The position numbers and the translations under genes are program-made. Positions 1-7,208 of a stretch of 7,245 nt of DNA are shown here, in pieces. The DNA is from an uncultured Prevotellaceae bacterium (lineage in GTDB: Bacteria; Bacteroidota; Bacteroidia; Bacteroidales; Bacteroidaceae), in assembly GCA_937891085.1 (NCBI GenBank), contig CALAEY010000013.1:1-7245 (forward strand), read 5' to 3'. Position 1 is the stretch's first letter. Each line of letters begins with the position of its first letter. The notes beneath the pieces were generated by a model, which was not told the origin of the DNA, made no database searches, and worked only from the letters and a program-made list of their open reading frames with translations.

Positions 1-2
1 CC

Positions 3-2879
3 ATCCGCGTGCGTGGTGTCGGTGGTGTGAACGGTTCCGACCCTCTGATCATCGTGGACGGTATCCAGGGCGTGGACGTGAGCTCAGTGAACCCTAACGA
101 CATCGAGTCATTCCAGGTACTGAAGGATGCTGCCGCAACCGCCATCTACGGTGCCCGCGCTGCCAACGGTGTGATCATCGTTACTACCAAGCAGGGTAGC
201 AAGGAGACCAAGGTGAACGTATCATACAACGGTTACATAGGCGCAAGTACCATGGCAAACGGCGGTTATGACCTGCTGGGTGCTTGGGACTTCATGGAGT
301 TTGAGGAGCAGGGCTTCAAGAACCAGATCCAGTACAAGGGTGCCGACGTGACCAAGCTGGTTCACGACCAGTTCGGTTCTTTGGTTGACGCTTCCGGTAA
401 CGTGACGGCTTCCGGTCACCTGACCATGCCTTACACCACCGTGCCTATGGCTCAGAGCGCTGACCAGATTGCCACCATGTTCGGTATCACCAGCTATGAC
501 GCAAACTCTACTTCAGGCCGTCAGCCTCTGCTTGATGCACTGCGCGCCAACTATGCGCCTACCGGCACCAATGCTTACGTACTGTCAGCATACTACTACA
601 ATATGGACGTTCTGGGTAAGTCAGAGCAGGAGGCCCGCAAGGGTACCGACTGGTACGACCTTGTAACCCGTACCGGTTTCATCACCAACCATGAGGTTTC
701 CCTCCAGGGTGGCGGTGACAAGGGTATGTATGCCACTTCTATCGGCTACAACAGCATGGAAGGTCCTCTCAAGGGCTCTAAGTTCGAGCGCTACAGCGTG
801 CGTATGAACGCCACCTACAATCCTACCAAGCACTTCACTGTCGGCATGAACAACAGCATGTCGTTGAACAACACCTTCGGTGAGCGTGGTGGACAGGGTG
901 ATGACAACACCTTCGCACGTACCTATACCATCAAGTCATGGCAGGCTCCTTACAACGTAGCCGGTGACTATGCCGCTTCCCGCGGTAACGCCGGTCGCGC
1001 CAACCCGGCCCTCCTGTCAGTAGATATGGGTAATCTGAACTGGAACCGCAACGTACGTATCAATACGGCTGCCTTCGCGGAGCTGAAGGATCCATGGATC
1101 AAGGGCCTGACCCTGCGTACCCAGTTCTCTGTGAACCTGAACGGTGGCTACAGCCGCAGCATGACTTATGCCAACATCGCTTGGAACAAGGAAGGTAGCG
1201 CAAACAACACCTATTCCGAGACCGCAAGCTGGAACTTCGGCTGGCAGTGGACCAACACCGCTACCTACAAGACCACCATCGCCGACAACCACGACATCAC
1301 CGTAGTGGTTGGTACAGAGGCCCTGAAGGAAGGTATCGGCTACTCTCTGACCGCCTCACGCAACGGTTACGCCTTCGAGCGCAACCCAAATACCTGGACC
1401 ATCAACAACGGTAGTTCTTCTTCAGCAACCAACTCCGGTTATATGGTCAACAAGACCACGATGTTCGGTCTCTTCGGTCGTGCCGACTACTCTTATCAGG
1501 GCAAGTATCTGGCCACATTGACCCTGCGCCGTGACGCTTCCTCAAGATTCTCCGAGAAGAACCGCTGGGGTACCTTCCCGTCCATCTCTCTGGGTTGGCG
1601 TATTTCTGACGAGGCCTTCATGGCTCCTGCCCATGAGACTTGGCTGGACGACCTGAAGCTCCGTGCCGGTTACGGTACCACTGGTAACTCCAACATCGGT
1701 GCCTACAACTACGCATTCCAGTATGGTACGGGTAACAACTACGTATATGATATCCCTGGTGATGATAAAAGCGCGTCTACCGGTTACGGTATCACCAACC
1801 TGGGTGATGACAACGCCAAGTGGGAGACCTCCAAGATGTTCAACGTGGGTTATGACCTCACCGCATTCAACAACAAGCTGACCTCAAGCTTCGACTTCTA
1901 CATCAAGAAGACCTCAGACATGCTTGTGCCCGCTCCTTGGTCATACCAGACTGGTCTGGCAACCCGTCCTTACACCAACGTGGGTGAGATGAAGAACACC
2001 GGTATCGACTTCTCCATCGGTTGGAGAGACAAGATCGGCCAGGTATCCTACAACATCAACGCCAACGCCTCCTGGTACAAGAACGAGGTGGTGAAGCTGG
2101 GTGCATCTGACATCTTCTACTCTTCCCGTCTGAACAACTTGACCATCACTACTCCGGGACAGCCTATCGGTATGTTCTATGGCTACCAGGTGGACGGTAT
2201 CTACCAGAGCGCGTCTGACGTGGCAAGCTACGGCGTGGTTCCTTACGGCGCCACTTCAAGCGACCTGAACGCCATCGGTACCTCTTACGTGGGCCGCTAC
2301 AAGTTCAAGGATGTCAACGGTGACGGCAAGATTGACGCTAACGACCGTACCATCATCGGTAATCCTCATCCAGACCTCACGGGTGGTGTCAACATCAGCC
2401 TGAACTGGAAGCAGTTTGACTTGTCAACTTACCTGTATTATTCAATCGGTAACGACATCTTCGCACACTTCAAGTACTACACCCACTTCGGTAACCTGGG
2501 TTCAAACTACAGCTACGACCGTCGTGACAACTCTTGGAGTCCTGAGAATCCTGGCGGCAAGTACCCGATGTGGGTAGGCTCTTCCGCTGAGGCTACTGAG
2601 TCTGGTAACGTATCTAACTCGATGTTCGTAGAGGACGGCTCATTCCTGCGTATGCAGACCTTGACGCTGGGTTACACCCTGCCACGCAAGTTCGTGCAGA
2701 AGCTCACATTGTCAAGAATCCGCGTATATGCCCAGATGTCCAACGTATTCACCATCACTGGCTATGACGGTCTGGATCCTGAAGTTAACCGCGTAAGCAG
2801 CGACCTCAACAAGGGTATCGACTACGGTAGCTACGGTATGCCACGTCAGTATATCTTCGGTGTGAATATAGGCTTCTAA
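3..2879 (+). CDS. SusC/RagA-family TonB-linked outer-membrane transporter (5'-partial)
   Basis: Outer-membrane beta-barrel that, with its SusD lipoprotein partner, imports an oligosaccharide or other large nutrient using TonB energy. The reading frame is already open at base 3 and begins inside the plug domain, with the typical IRVRGVGGVNGSDPLIIVDG stretch followed by VLKDAAATAIYGARAANGV (about residues 35-55 of the visible part). The apparent GTG start at base 9 is therefore internal. Missing upstream are the signal peptide, the carboxypeptidase-regulatory-like domain and the first part of the plug, roughly 100-150 residues judging by family size. The remaining 958 residues look like barrel strands and loops rich in aromatic, Asn and Gly residues. 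A dockerin/EF-hand-like DVNGDGKID (bases 2310-2336) is common in SusC proteins. The chain ends in YIFGVNIGF, a C-terminal aromatic beta-signal. Codon use is strongly biased (AAC, ACC, GGT, CGT), which suggests high expression. The family is certain; the substrate is unknown. Confidence 0.96.
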   Translation: MRVRGVGGVNGSDPLIIVDGIQGVDVSSVNPNDIESFQVLKDAAATAIYGARAANGVIIVTTKQGSKETKVNVSYNGYIGASTMANGGYDLLGAWDFMEFEEQGFKNQIQYKGADVTKLVHDQFGSLVDASGNVTASGHLTMPYTTVPMAQSADQIATMFGITSYDANSTSGRQPLLDALRANYAPTGTNAYVLSAYYYNMDVLGKSEQEARKGTDWYDLVTRTGFITNHEVSLQGGGDKGMYATSIGYNSMEGPLKGSKFERYSVRMNATYNPTKHFTVGMNNSMSLNNTFGERGGQGDDNTFARTYTIKSWQAPYNVAGDYAASRGNAGRANPALLSVDMGNLNWNRNVRINTAAFAELKDPWIKGLTLRTQFSVNLNGGYSRSMTYANIAWNKEGSANNTYSETASWNFGWQWTNTATYKTTIADNHDITVVVGTEALKEGIGYSLTASRNGYAFERNPNTWTINNGSSSSATNSGYMVNKTTMFGLFGRADYSYQGKYLATLTLRRDASSRFSEKNRWGTFPSISLGWRISDEAFMAPAHETWLDDLKLRAGYGTTGNSNIGAYNYAFQYGTGNNYVYDIPGDDKSASTGYGITNLGDDNAKWETSKMFNVGYDLTAFNNKLTSSFDFYIKKTSDMLVPAPWSYQTGLATRPYTNVGEMKNTGIDFSIGWRDKIGQVSYNINANASWYKNEVVKLGASDIFYSSRLNNLTITTPGQPIGMFYGYQVDGIYQSASDVASYGVVPYGATSSDLNAIGTSYVGRYKFKDVNGDGKIDANDRTIIGNPHPDLTGGVNISLNWKQFDLSTYLYYSIGNDIFAHFKYYTHFGNLGSNYSYDRRDNSWSPENPGGKYPMWVGSSAEATESGNVSNSMFVEDGSFLRMQTLTLGYTLPRKFVQKLTLSRIRVYAQMSNVFTITGYDGLDPEVNRVSSDLNKGIDYGSYGMPRQYIFGVNIGF

Positions 2880-2937
2880 TTCCACGGGGAGATAGTGATA
2901 AGATAATATTGATAACGATTAAATTCTAATGTACAGT

Positions 2938-4818
2938 ATGAAAAAAACATTATTATATTCAGCTATGGCGTTGGCAGCTACCCTGTCTATGAGCAGCTGC
3001 GGCGACGACTTCCTGGTGCTGGAGCCAGTGGGTGCTGTGACAGAACAGACCTTGGCCACATCAACGGGTGTCGACTATGTACTGACCAAGGCATACGCCA
3101 ACCTGTTGTCTCCGGGTAGAGACTACTTTGCTGTTCCACTCGTAAACTACGCCTATGGTGACGTGTTCGGCGGTGATGCCAACAAGGGCTCTGAGTTTGC
3201 GGACCAGTCTGACTTTACGGATATTGAGACCTACTCATTCAATACCTCCAACGGTTACCTGCGCAGCAAGTACCGCTATGTATATGACGGCATAAAGTAT
3301 GCCAACGACGCGGAGAACATCGCCCGTAAGGCTGCCGATGCCGGTGAGATCACCGATTCAGAGCTGAACCTGGTATTGGCCCAGACCGCCTTCCTGCGCG
3401 GCCTGTTCCACTTCGAGGCTGTCAAGGTGTTCGGCGCGGCCGTGCCTTACATCAGCTATGAGGCTTCCATCAGCGCTACCGACCCTAAGGTGAGCAACGT
3501 GGACGAGAATGGAAACTACATCTACATCTGGGATAACATCATCTCCGACTTCGACTTTGCCATGAACAACCTGCCTGAGACTTGGGGCACCGGCAACCAA
3601 GGCCGTGCCAACAAGTGGGCTGCTGCCGCTTACAAGGCAAAGGTGATGATCTACCAGGCTTCTCCTTACACCGGTGCTGAGAACGGTGCCGGCAAGACTG
3701 CCAACTGGTCCTCTGCCAAGAGCCTGCTTGAGAACATCATTGCCAACGGTAAGGACGCCAAGGGCAACAAGTACCAGCTGGCCGACACCTATGAGGAACT
3801 CTGGACCGCGGGTGAGAGCGACTGGACCGGTGAGTCCGTATTCGACGTTCAGACTTCTTACATCGGCATCTCAAACTACTATGTGGCAACATTGACCGGT
3901 ACTTCCCACATCGCCATGGCAGGCGCCCTCGGTGGTGGTTGGGGCTTCTTCCAGCCTTCTGTATACCTGGTAAGCTCATTGAAGGTGGATGCCAACGGCC
4001 TGCCCGTGACCGATCTGGGTGACACCATGTCACAGCCAGCCAAGGTGCCAGATCTGGACAAGGACGGCAAAGAGCAGTACGATGATGACGGTAACCTGAA
4101 GACCAAGGAAATCATCAACACCGACCTGTCTGTGTATGTGGATCCGCGTACGGATTTTATTCTCGGCCGCTTCGGCGTTCCTTTCTATGACTGGGGCACT
4201 CCTACCACCGTTGACGGTTGGGTACGTTCTACGGGTAACGGCGGTTACTTCCTGAACAAGAAGTACCTGCCCAAGAAGGCCGACAAGGGCAGCACAAGCT
4301 CACCTAACCATACCGGCACTTCCTCCAAGAACTCTCACCTGATCCGTGTAGCCGACCTGTACTTGCTGTATGCTGAGTGCTGCATCGAGACTGGTGACAA
4401 CGCCACCGCCCTGGAATACATCAACAAGGTGCGTGCACGTGCAGCCAACTCATTCGTCAAGGCTGATGCCACTACCACTGGTGGCCCATACGTATTGGAA
4501 GACCTGGTGAACGGCAAGACTGAGTCTGGCACTGCCGGCAACTACCGTATCGGTCTGTGGCCTGCAGGCACGGATGCGAGAACAGCACTGATCGCAGAGC
4601 GTCACGCTGAGCTGGCTCTCGAGGGTCACCGCTGGTTCGACCTCGCCCGCTGGGGTATAGCTCAGACTCAGGTCCAGAACTTCATCAACTATGAGCAGAA
4701 CTATCTGGTGAAGTACAAGGACAAGAGCTATCCTGCCAAGTGGGTAATGTTCCCAATCCCTGAGGATGAGATCATCACCATGCAGGGTGTATTGGTTCAG
4801 AACTCAGCATGGAAGTAA
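2938..4818 (+). CDS. SusD/RagB-family nutrient-binding outer-membrane lipoprotein
   Basis: Surface lipoprotein that caps the SusC barrel and captures the ligand. The start was chosen at the ATG giving MKKTLLYSAMALAATLSMSSC, a lipoprotein signal peptide with the acylated Cys at residue 21 (bases 2998-3000). An in-frame ATG at 2929 would add only Met-Tyr-Ser and cannot be excluded; neither start has a Shine-Dalgarno site. The mature protein of about 606 residues (626 in total) fits the family. A TPR-like helical segment, IRVADLYLLYAECCIETGDN, begins near residue 469. The C-terminal RagB/SusD signature RHAELALEGHRWFDLARWG lies at residues 555-573. An Asp-rich loop at about 372-386 (DLDKDGKEQYDDDGN) resembles a calcium-binding or exposed insertion. 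The gene follows the transporter by 58 bp and shares its codon bias, so both are presumably on one mRNA. The ligand cannot be inferred because no catabolic enzyme is in view. Confidence 0.96.
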   Translation: MKKTLLYSAMALAATLSMSSCGDDFLVLEPVGAVTEQTLATSTGVDYVLTKAYANLLSPGRDYFAVPLVNYAYGDVFGGDANKGSEFADQSDFTDIETYSFNTSNGYLRSKYRYVYDGIKYANDAENIARKAADAGEITDSELNLVLAQTAFLRGLFHFEAVKVFGAAVPYISYEASISATDPKVSNVDENGNYIYIWDNIISDFDFAMNNLPETWGTGNQGRANKWAAAAYKAKVMIYQASPYTGAENGAGKTANWSSAKSLLENIIANGKDAKGNKYQLADTYEELWTAGESDWTGESVFDVQTSYIGISNYYVATLTGTSHIAMAGALGGGWGFFQPSVYLVSSLKVDANGLPVTDLGDTMSQPAKVPDLDKDGKEQYDDDGNLKTKEIINTDLSVYVDPRTDFILGRFGVPFYDWGTPTTVDGWVRSTGNGGYFLNKKYLPKKADKGSTSSPNHTGTSSKNSHLIRVADLYLLYAECCIETGDNATALEYINKVRARAANSFVKADATTTGGPYVLEDLVNGKTESGTAGNYRIGLWPAGTDARTALIAERHAELALEGHRWFDLARWGIAQTQVQNFINYEQNYLVKYKDKSYPAKWVMFPIPEDEIITMQGVLVQNSAWK

Positions 4819-4828
4819 TTGCTTTTCG

Positions 4829-4854
4829 CTCGAAACAGCATTAGCCGATTCGAG
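4829..4854 (+). repeat. Small hairpin after susD, without T-tract
   Basis: CTCGAA (4829-4834) and TTCGAG (4849-4854) form a 6-bp perfect stem around a 14-base loop, just after the susD stop codon. No T-run follows, so it is not a terminator by itself. It could help stabilise the 3' end of the susCD message, or it may be a chance pairing. Confidence 0.35.
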
Positions 4855-4885
4855 TCAACCTAAATAATTAGATGTTAATTGCTTT

Positions 4886-4920
4886 GGAGGAGCATGCCGA
4901 GAGGCACGCTCCTCCTTTTT
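4886..4920 (+). terminator. Strong intrinsic terminator between susD and the propeller lipoprotein gene
   Basis: GGAGGAGC (4886-4893) pairs perfectly with GCTCCTCC (4908-4915). After one A/C mismatch the stem continues with TGCC/GGCA, closed by a GAGA (GNRA-type) tetraloop at 4899-4902, and five T residues follow (4916-4920). It is 67 bases past the susD stop and only 12 bases before the next start codon. It should end most susCD transcripts and leave read-through, or a separate promoter, to express the downstream gene. Confidence 0.9.
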
Positions 4921-4932
4921 AAACTAACAAGT

Positions 4933-6438
4933 ATGAATATGACAATACGGCTTATATTTGCCATACTTCTCAGTTCCCCATGCTGCCTTATATCGTGTTC
5001 TTCGGATATAAGTGTCACACACCAGTCATATACGGATGTTGTGATTACGCCCGACTATCGCGACGTAACCATTCCCCCCAATATAGCACCCCTTAATTTC
5101 AGTGTGGCTATAGAGGGCAGGGCCGCGCTTCTTGTCGATGGCACTGACGGCAGTCAGATTCAGGTGCATGCAGATGATGACGGCCTTTTCGTCATTCCCC
5201 TCAATAAATGGCAGGCGCTGCTTGATGCCAACAGGGGAAGCGACATCCATCTGACAATCTGCCAGAAAGAGCATGGAGAATGGACGGCATACCGCCCCTT
5301 TGCCATCCATGTGGCCCGTGAAGAGATAGATCCCTATCTGGCCTATCGCTTAGTGCAGCCAGGCTATACTTTCTGGAACCGCATGGGAATCTATCAGCGC
5401 AACTTAGGGACCTACGAGCAGACACCCATCTATGAAAACCAATATACAGATTATAATTGTGTAAACTGCCATAGCTTCCCTGCACGCAATCCTGAGAAGA
5501 TGACCTTCCACATGCGTGCCAAGAGTGCAGGAACGGTGATGCTGCAAGGCAGTAAGACAGAGAAGCTGAATACTCAGACGGATGAGACCGTCTCCGCCCT
5601 TGTCTATCCCTACTGGCATCCGTCAGAGGATTATATGGCATTCTCTGTAAACGACACCAAGCAGGCCTTCTTCGCGCATAGTGACAACATCTTGGAAGTG
5701 TTCGACAATGCCTCAGACGTGGTAATCTACGACGTGAAACGCCATGAGGTATTCAGCAACCCGCTGCTGAAGAGCGGAAATGCCTTCGAGACCTTCCCTA
5801 CCTTCTCGCCTGATGGAAGTAGCCTGTATTTCTGTTCAGCTGTGAAAGTGGACAGTCTGCCATTGACCTATAAAGATGTGCATTATAGCCTCTGTCGCAT
5901 AGACGTAGACGTTGAGAACCGTACATTCGGCACTAAGGTGGATACACTTTACAATGCCGTAAAGGAGGGAAGAAGCATTTCTTTCCCCCGTATTTCTCCA
6001 GATGGACGATTCATGGTAGTGACCCTGCACGATGCCGGCAATTTCTCCATCTGGCATCCAGAGGCAGACCTGTATATCATCGACCTTCAGAGCGGCGAGA
6101 TGCGCCCACTCACAGAAGCCAACAGCCCTGATGCCACAGACAGCTACCACTCCTGGAGCAGCAACGGAAGATGGCTGGTGTTCAGCAGCCGCAGGATAGA
6201 CGGTCTCTATACCCGCCCGTTCTTCACCTACATCGATGAGGAAGGTCATGCCCATAAACCTTTTCTGTTGCCACAGAAGGATCCTGTGAATTACTACGAA
6301 GACCTGTTCTTCTCTTACAACATTCCAGAACTGGTGAGTGGCAAAGTAAAGACGAATCAGCATAGCATCAGTAAGCTGATGAAGGATACGGAAGGCATTG
6401 ACGTTAGTTACGCCAAAGACGTGAAAAGCCTGAGATGA
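4933..6438 (+). CDS. Lipoprotein with CxxCH motif and TolB/PD40-like beta-propeller, SusCD-associated
   Basis: A 501-residue cell-envelope lipoprotein of uncertain function. The start is set at ATG 4933, which gives MNMTIRLIFAILLSS and a lipobox LISC with Cys22. The frame stays open upstream to a TTG at 4879, but that would place the terminator hairpin inside the coding region. ATG 4939 is a possible alternative. Residues 23-170 look like a beta-rich domain (IPPNIAPLNF near its start). A single c-type heme-like motif, CVNCH, is at residues 176-180 (bases 5458-5472), followed by SFPARNPEKMTFHMR. Propeller-blade motifs follow: YWHPSEDYMAF around 227-237, FSPDGSSLYF from about 291, ISPDGRFMVV from about 354, and SWSSNGRWLVFSS at 407-419. 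Proteins of this architecture occur near SusCD pairs in Bacteroidota and are annotated as TolB-like or cytochrome-related; whether heme is bound is not known from sequence. Codon bias is weaker than in susCD. Confidence 0.85.
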   Translation: MNMTIRLIFAILLSSPCCLISCSSDISVTHQSYTDVVITPDYRDVTIPPNIAPLNFSVAIEGRAALLVDGTDGSQIQVHADDDGLFVIPLNKWQALLDANRGSDIHLTICQKEHGEWTAYRPFAIHVAREEIDPYLAYRLVQPGYTFWNRMGIYQRNLGTYEQTPIYENQYTDYNCVNCHSFPARNPEKMTFHMRAKSAGTVMLQGSKTEKLNTQTDETVSALVYPYWHPSEDYMAFSVNDTKQAFFAHSDNILEVFDNASDVVIYDVKRHEVFSNPLLKSGNAFETFPTFSPDGSSLYFCSAVKVDSLPLTYKDVHYSLCRIDVDVENRTFGTKVDTLYNAVKEGRSISFPRISPDGRFMVVTLHDAGNFSIWHPEADLYIIDLQSGEMRPLTEANSPDATDSYHSWSSNGRWLVFSSRRIDGLYTRPFFTYIDEEGHAHKPFLLPQKDPVNYYEDLFFSYNIPELVSGKVKTNQHSISKLMKDTEGIDVSYAKDVKSLR

Positions 6439-6543
6439 GGGAAGTAAGCGGGAGTAACGAACCAGCCTGTTGAAGCATTCTCACGACAGAGGAGTTGAAC
6501 TCCATCGTACGCAAAGAAGAATTTCTTCCTGTGCACAAGAAAA

Positions 6544-6583
6544 ACCGCTGTACCGATTCACATCGCCACAGCGGTAAATTTTT
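6544..6583. terminator. Bidirectional intrinsic terminator between convergent units
   Basis: ACCGCTGT (6544-6551) pairs with ACAGCGGT (6568-6575). Inside, CGAT/ATCG forms a second short stem around a TCAC loop. On the + strand the stem is followed by AAA and five T residues (6579-6583), ending the propeller lipoprotein transcript about 105 bases after its stop. On the - strand the stem runs directly into a T-tract (complement of 6540-6544), so it would also stop leftward transcription from the regulator side. Confidence 0.85.
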
Positions 6584-6644
6584 GAACTAACATTTTTAGG
6601 ATTATACGCAATGCATATAACCTTACATGTGCAAAGTTAGTTCA
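6583..6644. repeat. 9-bp inverted repeat flanking the orphan promoter's -7 region
   Basis: TGAACTAAC (6583-6591) and GTTAGTTCA (6636-6644) are perfect inverted copies separated by 44 bases. The right arm contains most of the leftward -7 box (TAACTTTG on the - strand). The left arm, read on the + strand, has a similar TGAACTAACATTTT context. The arms could be a binding site, a remnant of a duplicated promoter or chance; they are short for a recombinase-invertible switch. Confidence 0.4.
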
Positions 6645-6690
6645 TTTGATGTTTGGGCCTTTGTCGGATATTCTATAAGGATTGTCGGAT
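6632..6690 (-). promoter_or_regulatory. Leftward promoter-like element with AraC-type direct-repeat operator
   Basis: On the - strand, TAACTTTG (6639-6632) matches the Bacteroidota -7 consensus TAnnTTTG. No TTG/TTTG lies at the expected -33 distance. Instead, two identical copies of ATCCGACAA (complements of 6661-6669 and 6682-6690) sit just upstream, with starts exactly 21 bp apart, which is two helical turns. A direct repeat with this spacing next to a promoter lacking a good -33 box is the layout of an AraC-family activator site, as at E. coli araI. That the site binds an AraC-family protein is inferred from this geometry. No coding sequence follows before the terminator at 6544-6583. Confidence 0.55.
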
Positions 6691-6696
6691 GTTGGA

Positions 6697-7152
6697 TCAG
6701 AGGAGGCATAACGTGTCCAGCGCCATTGGGATGCGCTCTGGAGCACTAAGTCTGCTCATGGCTTCCAGCTTTTCGGCGATTTGGGAGGCCCGCATGGCAT
6801 CGTAGCGCACCAGCTGGTCAATGCTCTGAATATGAGCCACGACTTCTCCATACTCAGGGAAGTTATGTGCCAAGTTTTTCAGAAACTGGGGGTATATAAA
6901 TAAGGTGATGACTTCTACTTTTTGCGTATCGACAGGTAAACACTCTTCAGAAGAAAAGACATCTTGCGCCTTGAGAGGGTGAAGCTGCACATCACCAGAG
7001 GTAAAGAATATGGGCTTATCCCCGATTTTTGCCTTTACCGTTCCTTCAGAAACGTAGGACAAAATCCATGGGTTAAGGTCAAGGACTCTTTGCGCACACT
7101 TGATGGGCAAAAAGTGGTACACTTGGTATTCACATGTAGCTTTATCTTTCAA
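6697..7152 (-). CDS. AraC-family regulator, N-terminal sensor domain only (C-terminally truncated)
   Basis: The 151-residue product resembles the N-terminal effector-binding half of Bacteroidota AraC-family regulators. It has a CEYQVYHFLPI opening, a cupin-like beta-rich region (WILSYVSEGTVKAKIGDKP, then FFTSGDVQLHPLKAQDVFS), and a helical linker including LAHNFPEYGEVVAHIQSID and PERIPMALDTLCLL. It then stops at TGA (6699-6697), where full-length members of about 280-300 residues would continue into two helix-turn-helix motifs. The 113 bases between this stop and the terminator are too few for that domain in any frame, so the gene is truncated, not simply frameshifted. The only usable start is TTG at 7152, because an in-frame TGA lies six bases upstream and the next Met is deep in the protein. 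It has its own promoter at 7208-7179. It may be a decaying pseudogene or a DNA-binding-deficient regulator that dimerises with a full-length relative. The fold assignment is by resemblance only. Confidence 0.7.
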   Translation of the reverse strand: MKDKATCEYQVYHFLPIKCAQRVLDLNPWILSYVSEGTVKAKIGDKPIFFTSGDVQLHPLKAQDVFSSEECLPVDTQKVEVITLFIYPQFLKNLAHNFPEYGEVVAHIQSIDQLVRYDAMRASQIAEKLEAMSRLSAPERIPMALDTLCLL

Positions 7153-7178
7153 GATTCACAAAGCTTTGTTGTCTCTGG

Positions 7179-7208
7179 CAAAGATATGATAAAAATGATT
7201 ATCCGCAA
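7179..7208 (-). promoter_or_regulatory. Bacteroidota-type promoter for the truncated regulator gene
   Basis: Read on the - strand, TTG (7208-7206) is followed by a 19-base spacer and TATCTTTG (7186-7179). This is a full match to the -7 consensus TAnnTTTG at the expected distance from a -33 TTG. Transcription would begin near 7173, about 20 bases before the TTG start codon at 7152. Confidence 0.7.

Noticed and set aside
3737..4121. Open frames on the - strand within susD (and similar ones within susC and the lipoprotein gene)
   Set aside because: They are compositional shadows of strongly codon-biased genes, with no recognisable domains, promoters or start signals.
4886..4892. GGAGGAG as a Shine-Dalgarno site
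   Set aside because: It is the 5' arm of the terminator stem and lies about 40 bases from the start codon, too far to act in initiation.
4879..4932. Upstream TTG start extending the propeller lipoprotein by 18 residues
   Set aside because: It would put the terminator hairpin inside the coding sequence and bury the lipoprotein signal peptide behind an unrelated leader. ATG 4933 gives a clean signal peptide with lipobox.
6491..6528. Small palindromes GGAGTTGAACTCC (6491-6503) and GAAGAATTTCTTC (6516-6528)
   Set aside because: Both have almost no loop and no T-tract, so they are poor RNA hairpins. There is no nearby promoter to make them convincing operators.
6472..6590. Short + strand frame reading ILTTEELNSIVRKEEFLPV
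   Set aside because: It looks protein-like but has no start codon, follows a stop at 6471-6473 and runs through the terminator. I could not tie it to any family; it may be a gene remnant or chance.
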